From Lachnospiraceae bacterium (GTDB lineage Bacteria; Bacillota; Clostridia; Lachnospirales; Lachnospiraceae), in contig JAJQBK010000036.1 of assembly GCA_021203305.1 (NCBI GenBank), positions 53,467 through 117,466 on the forward strand: DNA of 64,000 bases. The letters are read 5' to 3'. The translations under genes and the position numbers were made by a program. Under the pieces are notes generated by a model. The model did no database searches. It worked only from the letters and a program-made list of their open reading frames with translations, and had not been told where the DNA came from. This document shows positions 18,451 through 31,463 of this stretch, one piece after another (position 1 is the first letter of the stretch; every line of letters starts with the position of its first letter).

Positions 18451-19491
18451 TCAGTAAATATTATATTTCGTCCTGATGCTGATGTCCGTATACATCAGCG
18501 GCTGCTCCGGTTCTCTGCCCCGGCTAAGCTTATCCGCCAGCAGCAAAACCGCCCGGTATCCCTGAACATAGCACTCCTGGTCGATCAGCAGATCAATCGT
18601 CCCATCGTGTAAAAAGCGGGCATTTTTGGGCGTCAGGTCATAAGCAATGACAAAAGGCTTTCTGGCGGGGCAAAGCTGTCTGAACGCGTCAGCTATCCCC
18701 GCCTGTCCGCCGGAGGTCACAAATATACCCTTTAATTCCGGATACACGGCCATCGTCTGTAAAATAATACGTTCCACTTCCTGTGTCCGGTCAGCACTGC
18801 TTTGCACTCCCACTAATTCCATCCCGGGGAAGTCCTCCTTAAGCGTCTCCACAAAGCCGTCCACACGCCGACTCCCCGCCTCATTGGAAAAGCTTCCCGT
18901 AATCACAAGCACCTTTCCCCCGCCGCCCGCCATCATCCCCATCAGGCCCGCTGCGGTACAGCCGCTCCTGCGGTTGTCCAGGCCCACAAAACAAAGCCGG
19001 TCCGCCCCCGCAATATCGGAATTGAAGGTGATAACCGGAATGCCCTGTCCGGAAAGCTGATTTAATTTCTGCCGTATGCTTTCACTGCTGACCGGCATGA
19101 TCGCGAGGGCGTCGATCCCTTCCTCCAGCAGCTCTTCCATCTGTCTTAGCTGCTCCTCCTCATCCACTCCCTCGCTTTCCCTCATCAGAACCCTGATGTC
19201 CCTGCTTTCGAGTTCATCACTGGCAGCATGAAGTCCTTTGTGTACCTCGATCATAAATGAGGCTCCGCTAAGCTGTGTAATCACGCCGATTTTTCTTTCC
19301 CCCACTTTTCTGACGGCAGGAGAACTCCCGGAACCCCTTCCTCTTTTCGGCACATAATCCAGCTCTTTCGCGATCCGCTCAATTTCCGCGGCAGTATCAG
19401 GCGCGATCCTTCCCCTGTGATTCAGGGCCCTGTCCACCGTTCCTCTGGAGACTCCGGCCAGCTGCGCAATCTGTTGTATCGTTCCGGCCAT
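18451..19491 (-). CDS. LacI-family transcriptional regulator
   Basis: The 346-residue protein opens with a LacI-type helix-turn-helix (TIQQIAQLAGVSRGTVDRALN), then a periplasmic-binding-protein-like sugar domain (GVITQLSGASFMIEVHKGL; FNSDIAGADRLCFVGLDN). It lies 7 bases downstream of lacZ in the uxuA-uxuB-lacZ direction. It probably represses this operon. It could also act on the GTGCTTTT sites 1.4-2.6 kb away. Confidence 0.92.
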   Translation of the reverse strand: MAGTIQQIAQLAGVSRGTVDRALNHRGRIAPDTAAEIERIAKELDYVPKRGRGSGSSPAVRKVGERKIGVITQLSGASFMIEVHKGLHAASDELESRDIRVLMRESEGVDEEEQLRQMEELLEEGIDALAIMPVSSESIRQKLNQLSGQGIPVITFNSDIAGADRLCFVGLDNRRSGCTAAGLMGMMAGGGGKVLVITGSFSNEAGSRRVDGFVETLKEDFPGMELVGVQSSADRTQEVERIILQTMAVYPELKGIFVTSGGQAGIADAFRQLCPARKPFVIAYDLTPKNARFLHDGTIDLLIDQECYVQGYRAVLLLADKLSRGREPEQPLMYTDISIRTKYNIY

Positions 19492-19498
19492 GCTCCGC

Positions 19499-22741
<3,243 letters not shown>

Positions 22742-22810
22742 TTATCAGCATATTCTGATGAAAGCCTTCAACAGTTCAGCTTTCACTTGCCGCACTCCGG
22801 GCAAAGAATT

Positions 22811-24424
22811 CTACAAATATTCCTGCAGAGTCCTGCGTACAGCGCCAGATCCGGCCAGCATTTTTCTGACCATCGTCTCGATTTTTTCTTCCATACCTAA
22901 AGCAGTCAGGTCGGAGCCAAAAAGAATTTTGTTTGAAAGGATCGGCTTTAAGCTGTTCCCTAGGCTTTCGGGCTTCCCCGGTTTCACATCCTGAAGCTGG
23001 CTCTGCAGCGTGGCAAGCATGGGATCGCTGCTGCATTCGAAAGCGTTCCCTTCATCGTCCACCGCCAGCAGATAGCGAAGCCATCCGGCGATGGCCAGAG
23101 GAATGTATGTCAGGTCGGCCGGATCCAGGTCGGGCCTGGCAACATAGCTTTTGATGGTCTCGCCGTAGCGGATGCCTACCTTCTGGCTGGTGTCGGTAGC
23201 GATGCGCTGCGGGGTGTCCGGCATAAACGGGTTGGGCAGACGCTTCTCCAATACCTCCTTCAGGAAGGCTTCGGGGCTTAAGATTTTCGGGTCCACGACC
23301 ACAGGCAGCCCCTCGGTGTAACCGATTTTCTCAACAAGTGCCTTTAACTGCGGGTCCTTCATTTCCTCAGCGATCGTTGAAAAGCCCAGCAGGCAGCCAT
23401 AGACAGCCAGGGCTGTATGAAGCGGATTCAGACAGGTGGTGACCTTCATTTTCTCGGTATTATTCACAGTGTCGCGGTCGGTCATATAGACTCCCGCCTT
23501 TTCAAGCGGCGGCCGGCCATTAGGGAAACGGTCCTCGATGACCAGGTACTGGGGCTCTTCCGCGTTGACAAAGGGCGCGATGAAGGTGTTTTTGGAGGTG
23601 ATGACCGGGGCCATGTCCGCAACCTGCGCCTCAGTCAGAACCTTTTCCACCACCGCGGCGGGGCGGGGTGTGATTTTGTCAATCATGGACCAGGGGAAGG
23701 AGACATTCTCCTCCTTTTGCACCCAGTCCGCGAAATCCTGTGAAATCAGGCCGTTTTCCAGCCACTTTTCCACCACGGTCATAACGCTCGCGCGCAGCTT
23801 TTCGCCGTTGTGAGAGCAGTTGTCCATGCTGACACAGGCCAAGGGCGCGCCGCCGGCCTGATACCTCTCCAGCAGAAGGGCGGTCAGAAGCGACATGGCG
23901 TGGGAGCACTTTGCCGGACCATTTTGAAAATCCGCCTCCACAAAGGGGAAGAATTCGCCCTTGATATTGGTCAGGGCATAGCCCTTTTCCGTGATGGTGA
24001 AGCTGACCATCTGCAGGGATGGATTGCGGAAAATTTCCTTTAATGCCTCCAGATCTTCGGGATAAGAGGCCCCGGCGCGATAGCCCCTGGCGATGGAGGC
24101 AATCACCTCTTTTTTCAGCGTCCCGTCCGGCAGCAGGCTGACCATCAGGGTCATGTTGTCAAAGGGATTATAGATTTTGTCGATGATCTCATAGTCAAAG
24201 GTGTCCGCCGCGATGATGCCGGTTTCGGCCAGTCCCTGATTTAAGAGGGAGTTCTGCAAACCGGCGATAAAGCCACGGAAAATATTGCCCGCGCCGAAGT
24301 GCACCCAGGTGGGATTCTCCTTCGTGGCGGCGCACATTTGAAGCCAGTCATAGTCCGGCAGGGTAACGCCAATGGTTTCCCAGGCGGCGCGGTCCTTTAT
24401 TCCTTCATAATTCAGATGTAACAT
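22811..24424 (-). CDS. uxuB: Fructuronate reductase (mannitol dehydrogenase family)
   Basis: The 537-residue protein starts at ATG 24424 behind GGAG. It shows the Rossmann segment WVHFGAGNIFRGF and the family catalytic motif KMKVTTCLNPLHTALA (K...N..H). Such enzymes reduce fructuronate to mannonate with NADH, or act on tagaturonate or mannitol. The uxuA gene upstream on the same strand favours fructuronate. It is part of the glucuronate branch leading to KDG. Confidence 0.9.
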   Translation of the reverse strand: MLHLNYEGIKDRAAWETIGVTLPDYDWLQMCAATKENPTWVHFGAGNIFRGFIAGLQNSLLNQGLAETGIIAADTFDYEIIDKIYNPFDNMTLMVSLLPDGTLKKEVIASIARGYRAGASYPEDLEALKEIFRNPSLQMVSFTITEKGYALTNIKGEFFPFVEADFQNGPAKCSHAMSLLTALLLERYQAGGAPLACVSMDNCSHNGEKLRASVMTVVEKWLENGLISQDFADWVQKEENVSFPWSMIDKITPRPAAVVEKVLTEAQVADMAPVITSKNTFIAPFVNAEEPQYLVIEDRFPNGRPPLEKAGVYMTDRDTVNNTEKMKVTTCLNPLHTALAVYGCLLGFSTIAEEMKDPQLKALVEKIGYTEGLPVVVDPKILSPEAFLKEVLEKRLPNPFMPDTPQRIATDTSQKVGIRYGETIKSYVARPDLDPADLTYIPLAIAGWLRYLLAVDDEGNAFECSSDPMLATLQSQLQDVKPGKPESLGNSLKPILSNKILFGSDLTALGMEEKIETMVRKMLAGSGAVRRTLQEYL

Positions 24425-24463
24425 TTTGTTCTCCAATCTGTTATTTCAGTTCAACATACGTGT

Positions 24464-24478
24464 TGTACGGTCTGTACA
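24464..24478. promoter_or_regulatory. Palindromic candidate operator upstream of uxuB
   Basis: TGTAC-GGTCT-GTACA is a perfect inverted repeat 40 bases upstream of the uxuB start. It overlaps a second palindrome AACA-TACG-TGTT (24453-24464). The form suits GntR-type regulators of hexuronate genes. A long-loop inverted repeat (GGTGCAGCG at 24580, CGCTGCACC at 24615) lies nearer the uxuA stop. Confidence 0.4.
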
Positions 24479-24625
24479 GTCAGGAACTCTTAAAGAATTA
24501 ATCCTGCGTCATATGCAAAGTTAATTTTTAACAGCTCCTTGTCAATCATTCCCGGTTCATAACATCGTAATCACTCTCTGGTGCAGCGCTCCGTAAATAA
24601 CCGTTATGTGAAAACGCTGCACCGG

Positions 24626-25702
24626 TTATTCCGACATTTTCGTGATCGCTTCCCACAGCCCGTTCAAATAAGTGGCGCCCAGCGCCCTGTCATACAGCCC
24701 ATACCCGGGCCGTCCTACTTCTCCCCAGATCATGCGCCCATGGTCCGGGCGGATATAAGTGTCCGGACAGGTATCGTAGACAGCCTTCATGATTTCAAAT
24801 AAATCCAGATCCCCGGTGCTCGATAAGTGCGCCGCCTCCCGGAACTTGTGGTGTCCCAGATATTTGATGTTGCGCACATGCAGACAGCCGATGCGGTTCA
24901 TCTCCCCGAAATGGCGGATGATGGCGGGAATGTCATTGTCCGGATTGGAGCCGAGCGAGCCGGTGCAAAGGCAGAGGGTGTTGCACGGAGAGTCATACAG
25001 CTTCACAATTTTGTCAAAATCCTCCTGGCTGTGGGCAATGCGCGGCAGACCAAAGATAGGCCAGGCCGGGTCGTCCGGGTGGCAGGCCATCACCACGCCG
25101 CACTCCTCACAGGTGGGAATGATGCCCTCCAGGAAATACTGATAATTGGCCCGCAGATCGTCGGGTGTGACAGATTCGTAGAGCTTCAGTGTCTTTTCCA
25201 GCTCCGCCAGTCTTTCCGGTTCCCAGCCGGGCAGAGAGAAGCCATTGCAGTTGTCGATGGTGTTGCGCACAATATCCAGCGGCCCCATATCGCCCAGCTC
25301 GGCCTCATCGAAATACAGGCTGTTGGAGCCATCCTCGGGAATGACCCTCGCCAGGTCGGTGCGCAGCCAGTCAAAGACCGGCATGAAATTATAGACGATC
25401 ACTTTGACGCCGTATTTTGCCAGATTGCGGATGGTGACGCGGTAATTCTCAATGTACTGGTCTCTTGTGGGCAGCCCCAGCTTAATGTCCTCGTGGACGT
25501 TGACGGACTCGATAACCTCGCACTCCAGGCCCGCCTCGTGCACCTCATCGATGTAGGCTTTGATTTCTTCCCCGGTCCAGACCTCTCCAGCCGCCTTGTA
25601 GTCCAGAAATCCCATCAGCCCGCTCATGCCGGGGATCTGCTTAATCTGGCTTAAGGTGACGCTGTCGCTTTTGGAACCGTACCAGCGGAATGTCATTTTC
25701 AT
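24626..25702 (-). CDS. uxuA: Mannonate dehydratase (UxuA)
   Basis: The 358-residue protein starts MKMTFRWYG and carries UxuA landmarks: [37 protein letters not shown] (His metal ligand), and the end [12 protein letters not shown]. UxuA dehydrates D-mannonate to 2-keto-3-deoxygluconate, the step after UxuB. It is the first gene of the uxuA-uxuB-lacZ-lacI series, with GGAGAG 7 bases before ATG. KDG kinase and aldolase are not in the window. Confidence 0.96.
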   Translation of the reverse strand: MKMTFRWYGSKSDSVTLSQIKQIPGMSGLMGFLDYKAAGEVWTGEEIKAYIDEVHEAGLECEVIESVNVHEDIKLGLPTRDQYIENYRVTIRNLAKYGVKVIVYNFMPVFDWLRTDLARVIPEDGSNSLYFDEAELGDMGPLDIVRNTIDNCNGFSLPGWEPERLAELEKTLKLYESVTPDDLRANYQYFLEGIIPTCEECGVVMACHPDDPAWPIFGLPRIAHSQEDFDKIVKLYDSPCNTLCLCTGSLGSNPDNDIPAIIRHFGEMNRIGCLHVRNIKYLGHHKFREAAHLSSTGDLDLFEIMKAVYDTCPDTYIRPDHGRMIWGEVGRPGYGLYDRALGATYLNGLWEAITKMSE

Positions 25703-25811
25703 GGCATTGCTCTCCTTTTCATTGATTTTTGATTACACATATTTTCTGATAACCATTACTTCATTTCAGTATAACATAAAGCTGTGGAATACACCACCTG
25801 AAAATTTCTGA

Positions 25812-25859
25812 AGAAAACTCCGGCTGGATGCCATCACAACAACCCGACCGGAGTTTTCT
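25812..25859. terminator. Rho-independent terminator after the Rpn-type gene
   Basis: A perfect 12-base inverted repeat (AGAAAACTCCGG / CCGGAGTTTTCT) with a 24-base loop follows the stop of the minus-strand nuclease gene. T-rich sequence lies on the minus-strand side. Confidence 0.75.
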
Positions 25860-25873
25860 GCTTTCCTGCCCTT

Positions 25874-26809
25874 CTACAATTGTGAAGATACCGTCTGACG
25901 ATCACTATCAGAAATATCCAGCGCATCCATAGCATGTTCCGCAGTCCATCCCATCGTCCTCATCAGACTTTTCACATTCGCAACCAGCATTTTCAGCCTT
26001 CCCCGCTCTTCCAGCTGCTGAGCCGCTTTACACATTGTCACTCTTTCTCCATTCCCTTCCATTTTAAAATCCACTCCTATGCAATAATTCAGTACATCAA
26101 TTTCTTTTCTTCCTAATGTATGGTTCCCCATCTCCGAATTTGCCATAGCTTCCAGTTTTTCCGCGCTGTCAGAGTATTTTATGAAGCTCAGAACTTCTCT
26201 TAATGTCGAGTGAAATCGTCCAAGTTCCTCTTCATTTAAAGCCGATGGAACGATCAGGTTGATCTTATAATCCGGCACAAAAGCAAGCACATTCTGATCC
26301 TGGCAGTCAAACATCTCATGCAGTGTAACCGGCCCATCCCATTCCTGAGAATTGAACAGTATTACCAGCGTCACCACCGGCAACAGTCTGTCTGATCTCA
26401 TAAAACCTGACAGGAATTCCTCATCGTCCGCACCTTTATAGTCTCCCGACCTTTTGTGCGACTCTACGGCAAGCTCTACCTGCCTGGTATACTGCAGCGC
26501 ATCGTAAACCAGATTTTTCACCGGCATGGCCAGATTTACGCTGCTCTGATTCTCCGCCGCCAGAATCATGTACGCACGCTGCCAGTCTGTCATGGCTGTC
26601 ACAGATTTCATGACATCCCGCGTTCTCTGGATTGGCTGCTTTGCGCCGTCTTTTCCTCCGTATGGCACCTCAATCTCCCTGGTATCCAGTTCTGTAAGAT
26701 TGTCCGGTGCAATGACCTGTCTGCCATGATACAACAGGAAATTAAAAGCGTCCGCAAAGACTTCATTCTGCCGCATATATCTGGCGGCCACAGTGTCCTT
26801 CACACCCAA
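25874..26809 (-). CDS. Rpn-family recombination-promoting nuclease / PD-(D/E)XK transposase-like protein
   Basis: The 311-residue protein matches the Rpn (YhgA-like) family common in Lachnospiraceae: VKDTVAARYMRQNEVFADAFNFLLY, then AAENQSSVNLAMPVKNLVYDALQY. The E-N-Q with the following Lys fits the PD-(D/E)XK nuclease core. These proteins cut DNA and promote RecA-independent recombination, and they move often. The start is uncommon: TTG at 26809, or GTG two codons on. The 225 bases upstream to the GH43 stop hold no convincing gene. It interrupts the run of sugar genes and may be an acquired cargo gene. Confidence 0.8.
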   Translation of the reverse strand: MGVKDTVAARYMRQNEVFADAFNFLLYHGRQVIAPDNLTELDTREIEVPYGGKDGAKQPIQRTRDVMKSVTAMTDWQRAYMILAAENQSSVNLAMPVKNLVYDALQYTRQVELAVESHKRSGDYKGADDEEFLSGFMRSDRLLPVVTLVILFNSQEWDGPVTLHEMFDCQDQNVLAFVPDYKINLIVPSALNEEELGRFHSTLREVLSFIKYSDSAEKLEAMANSEMGNHTLGRKEIDVLNYCIGVDFKMEGNGERVTMCKAAQQLEERGRLKMLVANVKSLMRTMGWTAEHAMDALDISDSDRQTVSSQL

Positions 26810-27034
26810 TAAACACCACCACTCTTTCCGAAATATTCGCCAGCTCCGGCGTCTTTATCGAATGTAAAATCTTTGCGTTTCCATCATAGCACAGGTTTTG
26901 TTTTCGGGCAACGACAACATTCTTGAAAATTCAAGGAATAAAGGATGACCTGCTCCACCTTAATCCCAGTGTACACCCCGCATTTTTGCTTGCTTCCTTT
27001 TTTCACTTTCTCCAAAATCTGTGAAAAAATTTCG

Positions 27035-28849
27035 TTAATCTGCTCCCTGTACAATCCCTTCTGCAATCCCGCATTCATTAAACGCGTCTACCCGGAAAAA
27101 CAGCGGCTGTCCTTTGACCAGGGCTCCGATTTTCTGTTCGGTTTTGCCATATACCATATAGCTGTGATAAAGCCTGTCAGGCGCGCAGCCCCACAGGATG
27201 TTGTAGCCCACGGCTTGTTGATCTTCCCATTTGAAAAGGATGTCCAGGTCTGACAGCCGTTCTGTTTCCACATGCGTTACCTGTGCGGGACAGGCTCCGT
27301 CAGAGAACCCAAATGCGCGGACCCCGGAAACGCAGATTTCCTCCCCGTATGGCAGAGACAGGACAGTCAGCTTCAGATAACGTAACCGGCAGCCATCCTC
27401 CATCACAATCAGGTCGTGAGGCAGATCGGTTTCGGCCTCCCGTTTATCCTCGATGGTAAAATAGTGCTCACTGTCCATGGAGCCCTCCAGCAGCCACCGG
27501 GTATACTGGCGGGAGGAATCGATATACCGCATTTCCGTCATTCCCACATGCACCTTTTCCAGGGCGGGATCTTCCGTTTTGACATTATCATCCATAAAAT
27601 TTATCTGAACAGCGCGCACATCCATTACCTGGCCAAGATCTATCTGTACCCAAGCATTGGCGCTGCACCCGGCCTTCCACCAGGTATGGCAATTCTCATC
27701 GGTCACGGCCTCTGCTTGAACGCCGGAGGAAACCGTCACCGATTTGCCATAAGAGAGCAGCATCCATTCCGGTTTTTCAAAAGGCTTCCCCTCCATGGAG
27801 ACGGGCCAGTCTCCGTATCTCTGGTCGCAGTACAGCTCTCCGTCCTCGTCAAAACCGGCTTTCCACAGACCGATTCTGCGCTCAAAATCATGGTTATGGC
27901 TGATCTGCATGGTGGAAATATGCCATACGCCAAGCCGCGGGTCCACCAGGGTGGAGCCGTGGCCTGCTCCGTTCATGAAACCGCCCGGCTTGTAGGAATA
28001 CGGATTGTTCCGCGCGGGGGCAAAGGGACCGAGCGGAGCGTCTGAAACAAAAACTCCGTCGCCGTACACATTGTACTGGGTACCGGTGATGGCGTACTGG
28101 AGATAATATTTCCCCTGGTGTTTTGTCATCCAGGCACCTTCTATATAAGGATAATTTCCGAACATGGTTTCCAGATAGCTCCGAAGCTCCGCTTCCGTTT
28201 TCCCGGCGGATGCGCCCGGCATCTGCTGCATTCTTTTCAGCATCATCTCCACCATGGCCGCGGTCTCTTCGACGGTTTTGGGCGGGATATGGTCATTCCC
28301 CACCCGCTCATAGCCGCGCTCCTCAATATTGTAAAAAATTAACGGTTTTGGGTCTGAGAGCGGTGCCATGGTGTCCGGGTCCAGTTCCACACCGTAAATC
28401 GGGTCCGTGTTGGTGCAGCCCCAGTAAAAATACAGTCTGCCGTCATCGTCCTGAAACAGCGCCGGATCCCAGAAGTCAAAGGTGCCCCTGATCTCCTCAA
28501 AGGGCTCGGTCAGCGGGTTTTTGCTCCGGAAAAAGGAACAGGGTGTTCCCCGATGGGAGGCGCAAAAATACAGATACTCCCCAATCGGCCTTACGTCCGG
28601 CGCGTAATCAAAGACAGGCATTTCCCCCACAAATTCATGGAAATCCCATGTGTGCAGTTCAGAGGAAGTGAAAAATCCCGCGGTCATGGAAGGGAAGAGG
28701 TAGTACACCCCTCTAAAAGACACCAGGGACGGGTCGGCGGCCTCCCGGTAAATATGAAAGTCCGGTTCAAACTGTCCGCCGTAGCCTCTTTTGGTGAACT
28801 GGTAGCGGTAGGGGAGGTTCAGCGGGTTGCAGTAATATTTTTTCTTCAT
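27035..28849 (-). CDS. GH43-type glycoside hydrolase with F5/8 type C (discoidin-like) domain
   Basis: The 604-residue protein starts at ATG behind GAGGAG. A five-bladed beta-propeller of the GH43/GH32 type (about 1-330) shows EAADPSLV, DFWDPALF and YIEGAWM at the places of the catalytic base, pKa modulator and acid. A discoidin-like domain (about 350-490; NAWVQIDLGQVMDVRAVQINF) and an Fn3-like tail follow. It probably removes arabinose or xylose side groups. There is no signal peptide. It is the last gene of the minus-strand glycan operon. Confidence 0.85.
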   Translation of the reverse strand: MKKKYYCNPLNLPYRYQFTKRGYGGQFEPDFHIYREAADPSLVSFRGVYYLFPSMTAGFFTSSELHTWDFHEFVGEMPVFDYAPDVRPIGEYLYFCASHRGTPCSFFRSKNPLTEPFEEIRGTFDFWDPALFQDDDGRLYFYWGCTNTDPIYGVELDPDTMAPLSDPKPLIFYNIEERGYERVGNDHIPPKTVEETAAMVEMMLKRMQQMPGASAGKTEAELRSYLETMFGNYPYIEGAWMTKHQGKYYLQYAITGTQYNVYGDGVFVSDAPLGPFAPARNNPYSYKPGGFMNGAGHGSTLVDPRLGVWHISTMQISHNHDFERRIGLWKAGFDEDGELYCDQRYGDWPVSMEGKPFEKPEWMLLSYGKSVTVSSGVQAEAVTDENCHTWWKAGCSANAWVQIDLGQVMDVRAVQINFMDDNVKTEDPALEKVHVGMTEMRYIDSSRQYTRWLLEGSMDSEHYFTIEDKREAETDLPHDLIVMEDGCRLRYLKLTVLSLPYGEEICVSGVRAFGFSDGACPAQVTHVETERLSDLDILFKWEDQQAVGYNILWGCAPDRLYHSYMVYGKTEQKIGALVKGQPLFFRVDAFNECGIAEGIVQGAD

Positions 28850-28864
28850 TTCTGGTTCTCCTCG

Positions 28865-31426
28865 TTATACAGGTCCCGTAAATGTATAAGTACCGGCTGA
28901 CAGCTTTTCTTCTCTTTTACCGGGAAGCGACAGCTTCACCTGGTTGTTTGTCGGCACCTCAATTTGATAAGTGACCTGTCCGTCCTTAATTTCATAAGCG
29001 CTTTTCACCTGTCCGGTCATGGTATTGACCCATGCGGAGGCGCGCTGCATTTTTGAGTTTGGATGCGGGCTGATTTCAATTTTGTCTTCCTGTGAATAAT
29101 CCACATAAATTCCGCAGATATCCTTAATCATCCAGGCGGCGACGGCTCCCTTGGAATAATGGTTCAGGGAGCCTGACGGCTTACCGGCTTCATCTATTCC
29201 GTCCCAGTTTTCCCAGATAGAGGTCGCGCCCTTTTTAACCTCATATAACCAGCCGGGAGAAGTTTCCTGAAGCAACAGGCGGTATGCACTGTCTTCGTAC
29301 CCGTATTCTGTCAGGACATGGCAGAGGTATGGGGTGGACAGAAAGCCAGTGTTAAGGTGATAGTCATTTTCACGGACAAACCGGTCCAGATCCTCAGCCG
29401 CGGTCTTTTTCTCTGTCTCATCAAGCAAGTTGAAAGAGATGGCTCGTACCAGCTCCGCCTGCCGGTCTGTTTTGATCCTGCCATCCTCCAGCGCCAGGAA
29501 ACGAAAAGCGTTTCTGGCATTTTCCGATACGGTTTTAAAATTCTCCGCGTCCGCATCCTGTCCGAGAATGGACGCGATTTCGGAGAGCAATTTCCCGGAA
29601 TAGGACAAATACGCGGTCGCCACCTTTTCCTGCGGCGTCCGCATGGCGGAGGTGCTCTCCACATCCGGCTCGCACCACTCACCGTAATCAACGCCGGTTT
29701 CAATGGTATAGTCCCTGTAGGGGTTTTTCCTCAGCAGTTTCACCGGATTTTTCGGCTTCTGCTTCGCCCGCCCGGTCAGGAACGCGTACCAATTTTTCAT
29801 CATGTCATAGTTTTCGCTCAGAATTCGGCTGTCCCCGGTTTTCCTGTACATTTCATACGGAACCAGAATCACAGCGTCGCCCCAGCCGACGGACCCGGCC
29901 AGGAGCCCGGAAAAGAAACTCGGATTGTTGTTTCTGGGCGCGATATTGGGTACCTTCCCGTCCGGATACTGCGCAAGGCGGCATTCCTGCAGCCATTTTC
30001 TCACCACGGGATAACAGTCCATCAGATAAAGGCCCGTCTCGATGAATACGCCCATATCCCCCGTCCAGGCGGCGCGCTCTCTGGTGGGGCAGTCTGTCGG
30101 CACATCGCAGAAGTTTGATTTCATGCTCCAGACGCAGTTGGAGAAAAGCTGATTTACAAGGCTTTCGGAACAGTGAAATCCGGACTGCTCCTGCATGTCT
30201 GAGTATACGGCGATTGCCGTGATTTCCATCTGTTCCGGCGCGATGTCTCCTTCCAGGAGGGCATAACGGAACCCCCAGATACTGAAGCGGGTTTTGTAGG
30301 TATTCAGACCCTCCTTGCAGGTAAAACGGACCTGCTGCTTCGTGCCGCCCTCTTTGTGCCGCTTTCGGTCCTGAAAATTCTCCTGGGTAAATTCCCCGTT
30401 TTCATCCAGGGTCTCTCCGTGGGTCAGGACAAGGACGTCCCCGGCTTTCGCGTCTTTCACCGTAAACCGGATATATCCTGCCAGATTCTGCCCGAAATCA
30501 AACACAGATTTACCGCCTGGCGTTTTCATCAGCTTTCCGTCAAAATGCCCGTGTTCTTTCACAGGTACGCAGTTGGAATAAAAGAGCTTCTCCGTGCCAA
30601 AATTCTCTGTCTTTACACTGTGGTAATTTTCATAACGCCTCCCGGCATCCACGACTTCGCCCTGCTGCATATCGTTTTCGCGGATCGGGCTGTCCTGGGC
30701 CGCCAGCCAGCTTTCATCCGAGACGCAGACAGCTACTCCGTCTACCTCCAGCTGGAAAAACAGCGCCACATCCGTCCCGTAGAGGTTGCGGTCCCCGTCC
30801 ACGCCGGAGACACTGCGGTACCAGCCGTCCCCGAGGAGAACCTCCACCTCGTTGGTTCCTGCCTTTAAAAGGTCTGTCACATCATAGGTCTGCAGGGCAA
30901 TATGCGCGTCATAATTATTGCTTCCGGGCGCCAGTACGAAGTCGCCGACTCTCTGGCCATTGATGGAAGCCTCATAGAGCCCGTGCGCGGTGATATACAG
31001 CCTGCCGATCCCGGTCTTAGCCAGATCAAAGCGGGTTTTCAGGCTGCTGGCCGGTTTGTGGAGTTTGGGGTCGCACTCCAGTTCCGGATTGATCCATTTC
31101 GCAGTCAACTGGGAATGATCCAGAATTCCCATTTCATAGCTGCTCCACTCGCTCCAGTCAGAGACCTTCTCTGCTTCATCCCAGAGCCTCACATGCCAGG
31201 TAATGCACTGCCTGCTTCCTGCCTCCTTGGGCATCAGGAAGCGCTGTTCCCCTGAAATAATTTTTCCGCTTGCAAAAAACAGCTCATTTTCGCAAAACGC
31301 TTCCAGTTCATAAGCAGTCTGGGTCACGCCTCCCTTACACCACCAGGATAATAAAGGCTTTGTGATGGAGATGCCCAGAGGATTTGACATTCCTTCTGTC
31401 CGCGGATTGACTGCTATCATACTCAT
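28865..31426 (-). CDS. Alpha-L-rhamnosidase (GH78)
   Basis: The 853-residue protein has the family order: an N-terminal beta domain, the Bac_rhamnosid_N region (LYITAHGLYEASINGQRVGD), and an (alpha/alpha)6 catalytic barrel with VPTDCPTRERAAWTGDMGVF. The C-terminal beta domain follows TSIWENWDGI. It cleaves terminal alpha-L-rhamnose from pectin fragments or plant glycosides. No signal peptide is seen, so substrates must be imported. It lies between GH1 and GH43 genes in one operon. Confidence 0.94.
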   Translation of the reverse strand: MSMIAVNPRTEGMSNPLGISITKPLLSWWCKGGVTQTAYELEAFCENELFFASGKIISGEQRFLMPKEAGSRQCITWHVRLWDEAEKVSDWSEWSSYEMGILDHSQLTAKWINPELECDPKLHKPASSLKTRFDLAKTGIGRLYITAHGLYEASINGQRVGDFVLAPGSNNYDAHIALQTYDVTDLLKAGTNEVEVLLGDGWYRSVSGVDGDRNLYGTDVALFFQLEVDGVAVCVSDESWLAAQDSPIRENDMQQGEVVDAGRRYENYHSVKTENFGTEKLFYSNCVPVKEHGHFDGKLMKTPGGKSVFDFGQNLAGYIRFTVKDAKAGDVLVLTHGETLDENGEFTQENFQDRKRHKEGGTKQQVRFTCKEGLNTYKTRFSIWGFRYALLEGDIAPEQMEITAIAVYSDMQEQSGFHCSESLVNQLFSNCVWSMKSNFCDVPTDCPTRERAAWTGDMGVFIETGLYLMDCYPVVRKWLQECRLAQYPDGKVPNIAPRNNNPSFFSGLLAGSVGWGDAVILVPYEMYRKTGDSRILSENYDMMKNWYAFLTGRAKQKPKNPVKLLRKNPYRDYTIETGVDYGEWCEPDVESTSAMRTPQEKVATAYLSYSGKLLSEIASILGQDADAENFKTVSENARNAFRFLALEDGRIKTDRQAELVRAISFNLLDETEKKTAAEDLDRFVRENDYHLNTGFLSTPYLCHVLTEYGYEDSAYRLLLQETSPGWLYEVKKGATSIWENWDGIDEAGKPSGSLNHYSKGAVAAWMIKDICGIYVDYSQEDKIEISPHPNSKMQRASAWVNTMTGQVKSAYEIKDGQVTYQIEVPTNNQVKLSLPGKREEKLSAGTYTFTGPV

Positions 31427-31463
31427 TTTCCTCGCTTTCGAAGCTATTTGAAATGTCAGGATT

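Noticed and set aside
24580..24623. Terminator after uxuA
   Set aside because: The 9-base arms match, but the loop is 26 bases and no T run follows on either strand; it remains only a note.
26884..27078. A 64-residue minus-strand ORF after GH43
   Set aside because: It begins inside the GH43 gene in another frame, has no ribosome binding site, and resembles no family.
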